Below are positions 56,451 through 64,000 of a stretch of 64,000 nt of DNA, one piece after another. Under the pieces are notes generated by a model, which did not search any database, was not told where the DNA came from, and saw only the letters and a program-made list of their open reading frames with translations. Source of the DNA: Trichostrongylus colubriformis. Taxonomy: Eukaryota; Nematoda; Chromadorea; Rhabditida; Trichostrongylidae. Made by a program: the position numbers and the translations under genes. Each line of letters begins with the position of its first letter. Position 1 is the first letter of the stretch. The stretch covers positions 44,402,203 through 44,466,202 of the forward strand of contig OZ022257.1 of NCBI GenBank assembly GCA_963978905.1, written 5' to 3'.

Positions 56451-57084
56451 AGATACTCCCTTCTTCACAATTTATCTAACACTCTTGTCCCTTCGTGGCA
56501 TGAAGATCAATACGTATCTAATGCTTTTCCGCAAACCCACATTTCTGCAATACCATAATTTACAAAACTATGAACGCTGCCCAAGGGAATCGCATGCCAA
56601 TTATATAGAGTAGGGTGAATGAATGCAGTTTGAGAAATTCCTGACAGTATGTGGTAGGTGGACTTCTTAATAGCGGTAGTGCATTTGACAGTGAAATGTC
56701 CAAACTCACAAGTATTGCAGGGTACGGCGACCATAACAGTAACTTATCGAAACAGATAGCGGCATCTAGGTAGTCAAAAAAAGAGCAGCTAGATAAATCT
56801 TGTTTGTATGTAAGCTTAGGTGGGGCAAAATGGAACTTCACAGCTGAGCCTCTTGGCTTCCCTGCTTTAAGCTTGCAACATGAAGTAGCACATGACCCAG
56901 CCGTAAGACCAAGTTCCTGCTCTCCGAAAAAATTGAGAAAGCGAAGAAAGGAAAGAAAGAGAAAGGTTAGCCAGTTTCTGCATTTTCTTAGCATGAATAA
57001 CGGTTGTTGCAAGCTCGCCAAGCAGCTTTAATTGTGGTACTCCTGAGGAAGTATGGAGCAAATGGCTGTAGTAATATCAAGCTA
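56451..57084. other. Gene-free region
   Basis: One degenerate L-family piece (56640-56760). The 153-codon minus-strand frame (56560-57021) runs through it and shows no domain. Confidence 0.35.
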
Positions 57085-57200
57085 TAGCCATACGAGAAAC
57101 CATTCTCTTCCATTTTGCCAGTGGAACCATTTGTTATGGTTGATCTGGAGCTCCCAGCTTTCGTCGCCAGCCATAATGTTTCGCCAATCTTGTGTCATCC
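57085..57200 (-). pseudogene. Mariner-type transposase fragment
   Basis: The minus strand reads TQDWRNIMAGDESWELQINH, then NKWFHW, before a stop. GDESW followed by a short hydrophobic/Asn stretch and a K..W motif matches the region around the second catalytic aspartate of mariner transposases (usual form TGDE.W...N....K..W). Nothing else of the gene is legible. Confidence 0.5.
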
Positions 57201-58478
57201 AAGTACAGCACAATAAAAGTCCTCAGCCACTTACATTGATGGTTTGTCTGACCCATAAAAATGGCAACGCACTAGATTCGATCACAGTCCCTCTCTTGGA
57301 GCCTAGACTATTCTGTATATATGTACAGTAACAGTCACTGTATCTATAGCACTTTCCAATTCGCTTTATACCATAGAGAAGATCACCTCTCCATGCCAAA
57401 GGCGGCCAATTCTGTGTGTTGGGCACAAGCTTTGAATCTACTTCTCGGAAACGATTGAAGCAGCGATATATGATAACTACTGTAGGATTCTAGACAGTAT
57501 TGAGGTGAGTGAAAGTTGTACCTATTCCCTCAACTAAGGGTCTTAGAGTGCTCAAAAATTAATTGTTCAAATATGGGGTTTTGAGTTTTAGCTGATCCTC
57601 GTTTTAGCGTAACGAGATAGCCAAAAAATCATAGCTTGCCCTCAGTATGGCAACTAATACTTGTATAGTTCTATAGCCGTGGAACCACAAGAAATTCAAG
57701 AAGCATTGTCAAATTTGTGCATCAACCCAATAATTGTACATCAGTAGCAATAAAATGTTCCCACCGCTAACCTGCCTGAGCTCTTGGAATCTAGATTCTT
57801 CTAGAAATGCCATTCAGCCTAATCAGCGGTAGTGCACATATAACGTTGTGGAATTGAGCAATATGGAGTTGTCGACTGTGATTGGTCAGCGGTCACTAAG
57901 TGCGTGATACAATGCCAATACGTGTCATACGCACAGTACTGTGCTTTAGCCAAACCGTGGTGTCACTAACAAGAACAGGTCGAAGAACAGTTACCTGGTA
58001 TAGGTTCATGAAAAACAAAAAAAGTAAGACCCTTCCGTAAAACTCGACGGGTTGATTCCGAACAACCGATTTATAGCAAAAAAAACGCAAAAACGCGTTT
58101 TTGCACGATTTAGAATTACTACTCATCGAAATCTGACAGTTCGTACATTTTTGTAGTCAATGAGAGGAGGCAAATTCAGTGCTTCTAATATCTCTCCGTT
58201 TTATAAAATTCGAACGATGTTATGACGGTGCGACGGTTTGTTCGCGGTTTATTCGTCGCAAGGCATCGATATTTTAAAAAATGTGAGCAGTGTTGTATTA
58301 TATGTAAGTAATGCAGAATCAGTGACTTTACCTAGGTAGGTTTCACACCCTGGATTTGCCCGATTCGTCCACTTGAAAAGCGAGATAGACTTGCTTTAGT
58401 GGTCGGAAATGTATAGTAAAAATTAGCAACTCAGTGACAAGTAAGCGACATCATTGACGTCGTAACACTCCGACAAGT
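57201..58478. other. Gene-free region
   Basis: A partial P-family end (CGCACAGTACTGTGCTTTAG) lies near 57930. A 76-codon minus-strand frame (57896-58126) is without features. No exon is supported. Confidence 0.35.
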
Positions 58479-59003
58479 TTAAAGGCACATTCCAGGATTA
58501 CCCTGAGTGAGTTAAAGCGCTAAGCTATGAAGTCCGAGATGCTGAGGAATACGCCGACTGAGGAAAATCCGAAAAAAATCCCCGAAAAGGGCAAAAATAA
58601 GACCTCCTGTCATCTGGGCTTAGACGAGATTACCGCGTGAAAACGAGCCGTTGAATCAGTTTCCGCTGGCTGGTATCAGAAGGAACTATAGGTTATCACC
58701 TGCTTTCTCATGTCAATGTCTCCTTTATCATTGGCATCTCTTCCTTATCTTATATTATCACACAAATCGTAGGCCTCATTTGCCACGTTGTTGCCATCAT
58801 TGCCACCGTCATTGCCAGCAATCACGTCTGGAATGGGCGCGCCCGAGCTCCAGGGTGCTGCCGAGCTGGTTTCGAGAGCTCCGCGCGCTGCGATGACTCA
58901 TCATCGCGCTTCGATATGTGCACAGCCTCCCTGCCCGTTTGGGGAACTATTAGGTCATGTGAAAGGACTGCAATGTTCCCCTAATCCTGGAATGTGCCTT
59001 TAA
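58479..59003. repeat. TTAA-flanked MITE, 525 bp
   Basis: TTAA at both borders, with perfect inverted ends AGGCACATTCCAGGATTA and TAATCCTGGAATGTGCCT. The terminal AGGCAC matches the other TTAA elements (11274, 28866), but the inside differs, so it is a separate subfamily. An open hydrophobic frame at 58708-58980 inside it is judged fortuitous. Confidence 0.8.
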
Positions 59004-59320
59004 TGAAGATGCATACTTCAAAGCATTATATCCGAAGGTTGTTCTCGCCGTAACCACTTTTCGAATGTTTTGAGCATCAATCCCCTTTCATCAGGGGTAT
59101 AGATCAGTAGACTTAAGCAGCTCGAAACCAGATAACCAGCGTTTGTTGCGGTGTTGCGCCCATTTGGGAATGCCGTTTAGCAGCAGTAGTAGCAAGGCAG
59201 AGTCATCTGGTGCCACTGTCATACCCATCTATTCAGTGGTCGTGTAAATACTACAAAAACAGCAGTTATCTCTTCGTCGGTACCAATCCATCGTTGAGTA
59301 TTAAATCCGGCATGTTGCAG

Positions 59321-60164
59321 CTCCATCACGATGGACAATCCCAAGGAAAGAGCCACCGTGGTGGCTCGAAGAGCGAACTCAGCCACATATTCCGACGGGT
59401 TTCGATGTCAGCTCCATACTGCAGTCCACTACGCCGGGATTTGGCTACTCTGCTGTCAATAGCAGGCAGCCTTCAGCTAAAATGACTGCCGGAAAGGCGT
59501 CAAAGGTTGCTACCATTGCTGAAACCCCCACCGTGCCAGAAACCACTGCTGTGAGGACAAGAAGGCCTACCACTGTAGAAACGAGTAGGTCTACCACACT
59601 TATGACGACAAGAATGCCTAGTGCTGCTAAAACGATGACAACACGAGTCACCGTGATTAAGACTGAGTCCATTACAACGAGGATAAGAACGTTTAGTACG
59701 GACACCACCTCAATAATGACAACAACACCTACTGCTCCAGTTAGAACGTCGGAGCTTACAACCACGGCAAGATCGCGTAGACCCACTATGGCGGCTGTCG
59801 TTACTACATTGATGAGAACAACTCCAGTGATAACGACAGATGCTAGAACTACGGCAGCAACGACTCCGCCCACTACCACTGCAACAGCACAATCAACGAG
59901 ATCAACTATTGCACAGATAGAGACAAGGAATACTTTCAAGACAATAGAGAGTATTTTTACCAATCCTACATCCACTACTAGGAGGACTACCACCGCTGCA
60001 AAAACAATAATGGCTAAAACGAATGCAGTGTTGACCACTATTTCTACAAGGACAAACACAAAGCCAACTATCATATCAGAGGAGAAAATCGTCACAACAA
60101 CATCGCAGCCGCTAAAGCACCCTCTTACTGTAGTGTCTACAGAATTTCCTCTCCCATTCAAAAA
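59321..60164 (+). CDS. Gene C: Thr-rich mucin-like exon (partial gene)
   Basis: Acceptor GGCATGTTGCAG, phase 1; donor AAAAA|GTTAGT, phase 2; about 281 codons. The start is distinct and tryptophan-containing (PSRWTIPRKEPPWWLEERTQ, then PHIPTGFDVSSIL), followed by about 200 residues rich in Thr with Arg, Ala, Met and Ser. The entry and exit phases equal those of the Thr-rich exons of genes A and B, the main reason to place it in the same family. The basic residues (TTRRPT, TSRSTT) make it less regular than gene B. No signal-peptide exon upstream and no transmembrane exon downstream was found up to 64000; the intron may be long, as in gene A. The frame continues past the donor for about 53 codons into hydrophobic sequence that I take to be intron. 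The opposite-strand valine-rich frame is its shadow. Confidence 0.5.
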
Positions 60165-63100
60165 GTTAGTTCTCTCAATGAAAACGTTTTTTAATTTTCA
60201 ATTGAATTTTTTTTGCCTAGTTTATAATTTTACGCTTTTCACAATTGCTTTGATTTACGATTTGAAGCGATTTTTCGATCCTTCATATAGGATCATATTG
60301 CCTAATAGGTTACTGGAAACCTAATGAGGCACTGTGAATAGCCCTCTTCTTCTGTGCATTTGAAGTCATCTTATTGACTTTGTTGTGTATCTTTGTTTGT
60401 CCTTCACAACAGGCCTGAACTCATCATCGATACCGCTGCCTAATCAGTATCAATTTCTTTATCCTTCGAGAGCCGTAATTTGGGAGTTCCGAAAATGGGT
60501 ACATATCCGCTACGATGAGTCTGAGGGGTTGACGGTTGGAGCAAGTGGCGTTGATGGACGGTCTCAAGTTTTTTAACATGGCCCCTCTATTACTTTACAT
60601 AGCCACGTTGGGCCCTTGGTCATTGTCCGACTCTACAACCAAACCAAACTTGGATGGAGAGGTGGGCACTGGTCATTGATAAGACGTATAACTACTAATT
60701 TTTTCTCGTTACTTTGTTTGTTTGAAATCAATCTCTTCACCTTTACCCTTCATGCTGAGCTTCCACTCCACTCTATGACCCATACGTTGTGCCGATACTG
60801 AAAAGTGGCCTCATTTTTCGAGTCTGCAGTACAACGTCGTTCCTCTTCTTCAATATGCATCGAATACCTCTCGCAGTACCTTGGAAGGCAAACATGCTAC
60901 AAAATAACGTGTTGCTTTCGCAGAAAAGGCTAGTCGAGATAAAAGTTTGTCCGCAAGAAAACGTTGGGGAAAATGTGCCTCACACTTTTGTAAGTCGCTG
61001 ACTCGTTGAAAATACCCCCTTCTGCTGAAACGGTTCAACTTGATCCCTGCTACGACGCGAACTTGCTGAAAACCTATCTAGGTGCGGGTGCGCTGGTGGT
61101 TATCTAGGTGCTCGAAAGAATGAAAATAGAGATACTTACCGAGAAAGGTTTTCGGATTCCCGTGGAACATTGACATGAGACCTAGTTGGTTTGGCGGAGT
61201 CTCGAATGTTGATTACAAATATAAAAACCAAAACTGCGAAATGCCATTTCGAAGCTATGCATTACTCCAAGCAAGGTACCCGACGATGGGTCATCGCATA
61301 AAAACTGATATTTTCAATCAACATCCTCGCGAGGGCTCCGCCTGCTGAATCCATTTAACGCTATTTTTGTCTTTTTACCTGTCGCACACATTTTACGCGG
61401 CCTCTGGATTTCTTCACAGTAAAACTACGATTTTTTTTAGTGAGCACGATCTGGTCGACGCCCCATTCATTGTGGACGGATCTCCACTCACTTCAATTAT
61501 AGTCAACACAGCTTGAACATCGCTTGCCTCTACCTATTTTTCGCAGTCTCAATCGGAACTGAACTTTGAACAGTTTTGGTGAGCACCGCCCACTTGAAGA
61601 ACGAAGCAGGGTCTCGTTTTGCTGCTTTAAATGCCCTGTATTCATCTTCACTCAACTCTTCTCGACGTCTGAGTTCTTTCTGAACGAATTAGAGAGTTTT
61701 CCGCTCGAGCAACGAACGTTGTGGTGCATCCTCTGCCCACAGCGGGCGGAGTTCTACACGTTGTGCTCTGTACATCTTCTTCCACGCCCCACCCAACCCA
61801 TCCCTGGCCTGATCTTTCCCGCTTGTTCCGCGGGCAGAACTCGGTTGTGGGTGGACACATAAACAAACATCCAAACTCCTAGTTTATATATAGGGTATGA
61901 TATTTGTAATCACCATTCAAGGCCCTACCGATCTACCTATGCCTCATTTCAGAGTTTCCGTGGGAGCCTGAGACCCTTCTAGTGCTCAATGACTGCTAGG
62001 TGAGCGTCGTCGCACAGCCGTAGTGCAGTATCTCTACTTTTTGAGGAGAAAATTTTTATAAAATGCTTATGCATCGCTTGCACAAAGTAGCGGATATACT
62101 CTTGCTGTACCAGCGGGTGGCTGCGTGTCTCTACGCCTATGCCTATGCCACCCTGCCTCGTTGCCTACGTTCTCTCTGCACTTTCCTTGTGCCACTCTGC
62201 CTAGCTGCCTATGATCGCACACATGTCCTGTCGGCGTTGCGTATGAGGGTTTGAGTGAGGGTTGCTTAGGGGAAAGGGTCACAACCCTTGCTGTTCCTGC
62301 CATATGTCTTCTAGACGGTGAGCACACTGTGTCAAAAAATTCGTATTTTGTATTACGAAGAATGCCAGCTTCATAAGAATTTGGACAAATTCTCCAATTG
62401 CGACATCGTTCCAACAAATGTGCTGTGTTTAATCTTATCTATCCATCTATACTATTTTACTAGTACAGTCTTATCATCTGCACAAAGTACGACAAGTTTT
62501 ATTGTGAATTCAATGGGATGGTTGCCTCACGTCGCATATGTCCACAGAATATAAAATTTAGGACAATCACGACTATCATGGGCGGATAATGCATGCAAAA
62601 GTAGGGAAAGTTCTGTCTGTAGTGAAATGACAAGGGAAACGATTTCAGTTCAATGCGCAAGGAGGATACATTTCATTCCTTAGCCGGACGGCTCCAAACG
62701 GGTCTCTTTTATTTCAGACCGCCCCCGTATAAACGCAGGGAAGAGAGTAAGTCTGGCATAAGGACAACAGAGTGAGTTTGCTAGAACATTTTACTTTCAT
62801 AGGATATACCAAATGTTAATCACATTCTCTCGATCAAGCAGAATTTTTCACAAGAACAGTTCGCATGCTTTGAAATCACCAGTGGATTGTTCGCAAAAGC
62901 ATTTTTACCGCAGGACCCTGACGGAACTGTGCGAGAGTGAGGTCGCACTGCTTTCATCCATTTCTACCACTCAACAGCTACCTCAGGGAACTCATGCATT
63001 TTTAACAGCTAAATGACTTCGTCAAGCACCTAAACAAGTACTGATCACGGTACTGTGCAATAGCTGCATTTGCTCAATGCGTAAATTTGAGAAGGATGTG

Positions 63101-64000
63101 TAGAAGAGGGTAAGCAAGTAGACCGCTTTGCAATGCGCCGCATGCAGCACCATCCTTTCACGTAATCGACGCCCCTTTCCAGTGCAATTGCTAAGAATTC
63201 TTCAACTACTGCTACATTAACTACAACTGTTTTTCGCTACTTTTACTTTCTTACTCGCCGAGCCACTATATTCAATTCTCAACTCAATCAGCACAATAAT
63301 AAAGACGAAATAATTTCAGAAAAAGTAGCCAATATTCCAGTCCTGTAACAAGACCACAAATCTATCTTCGTACCGGGTTTTCTAGGGCTACAATTTTCTA
63401 ACAGAAACTGTATTTATGTTGTCTGTACCATTACCGAACCTGGATCTCATGTTTGAGAAGAGCGCAGTAATGGGTTGGAAGAACCGTTCCCTTTTTTCCC
63501 TCTCGTCGTAATTCCCGAAAGGGTTTTCGCTGCAATCAGCATCATGTCACTCAGCCGGCTGCTCCACAATGACGAAGTGTGATCGCACAACATTACAAAT
63601 GCGGAGATTGCCGGAGGCATGTGTTTCAAATGTAAACGAATAGGTAGCTCTCCCCGGAAGAAGTTTGCTGTAGTGCAATGGAGAAGGAGCAGATGAAATT
63701 TAGATATAGTATAACGAAGTGAAAGGAAAGTGATTGCATTACATCATGTTGACAATTGCACCACAACAGAACAATCTTGTGGAAAGCGCTTAGTTTAGAG
63801 CAATTTCTAAGCAGACAATAATCGTGTGAGACCTACTGAAAGTACAGTTCCGAAAACGGAAACCCGCACCATGTTGGGAACTCTTTCTGATGTCCTGAAT
63901 AACTGAATTTGTTGCATAACTCTGATAAAAGCGTTTCCAATAATGCGCAAGGAACTTGCATGAAATTTCGTTCTACCAGTCGGATCGCCCAGCTACTGCC
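60165..64000. other. Region downstream of gene C
   Basis: A small repeat related to 48190-48330 lies at about 62110-62240. A strong acceptor (AAATAATTTCAG, ending 63319) precedes a phase-2 frame KSSQYSSPVTRPQIYLRTGF ending at a stop near 63400, a possible but unproven terminal exon. The frames of 60-116 codons elsewhere overlap one another and carry no domain. No transmembrane-coding exon was found. Confidence 0.3.

Noticed and set aside
56560..57021. 153-codon minus-strand frame
   Set aside because: Part of it is a degenerate L repeat and there is no domain, signal or splice support.
58708..58980. Membrane-protein-like frame with a long hydrophobic start
   Set aside because: It lies completely inside a TTAA-bordered inverted-repeat element and has no start codon or splice sites in frame; likely fortuitous.

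Overview
The window looks like a piece of nematode nuclear DNA, most probably from a strongylid such as a hookworm. Reasons: TTTTCAG-like 3' splice sites, small exons in large introns, no bacterial-style gene packing, and debris of non-LTR (RTE, CR1-like), Penelope-like and Tc1/mariner elements among many short inverted-repeat elements. The species is an inference; no rRNA or complete tRNA gene was found. The real coding content is small. I can support three plus-strand, threonine-rich, mucin-like genes in the same orientation. Gene A (20466-29408, 5' end unresolved) and gene B (30915-42726, complete model) each have a Thr-rich ectodomain exon starting in phase 1 and ending in phase 2, then a small exon with one transmembrane helix (phase 2 to phase 1), then several short exons for a cytoplasmic tail. 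Gene C (59321-60164) shows the same Thr-rich exon with the same phases, but I find no transmembrane exon before the window ends. The shared architecture suggests a tandem family of membrane mucins or mucin-like surface proteins. I do not recognise a named family. Layout: 1-9.1 kb holds copies of a long repeat family (here 'L', about 145-150 bp subunits) with an associated short inverted-repeat element ('T'), one possible secreted-protein exon on the minus strand (2605-2813), and a 1.47-kb octanucleotide satellite (3859-5325). 9.1-16.9 kb is mostly gene-free with miniature DNA transposons and a decayed mariner-type element (13149-13863). 16.9-18.3 kb is a 1.38-kb palindrome with eight regularly spaced internal hairpins. 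20.5-29.4 kb is gene A, whose large intron holds an antisense, broken RTE retrotransposon (about 21.0-24.4 kb). 30.9-42.7 kb is gene B, whose second intron holds an antisense LINE reverse-transcriptase relic. 43.3-55.3 kb is again dominated by L and T repeats plus a CR1-like fragment. 55.3-56.05 kb is a 5'-truncated Penelope-like element with a GIY-YIG endonuclease and a recognisable minimal hammerhead ribozyme. The rest is miniature elements and gene C. How the genes work together: the sequence supports three related, probably heavily O-glycosylated surface proteins with different cytoplasmic tails, embedded in transposon-rich DNA. It shows no operon or metabolic pathway. The exon models rest on reading frame, splice-site quality and phase matching only; there is no transcript evidence.
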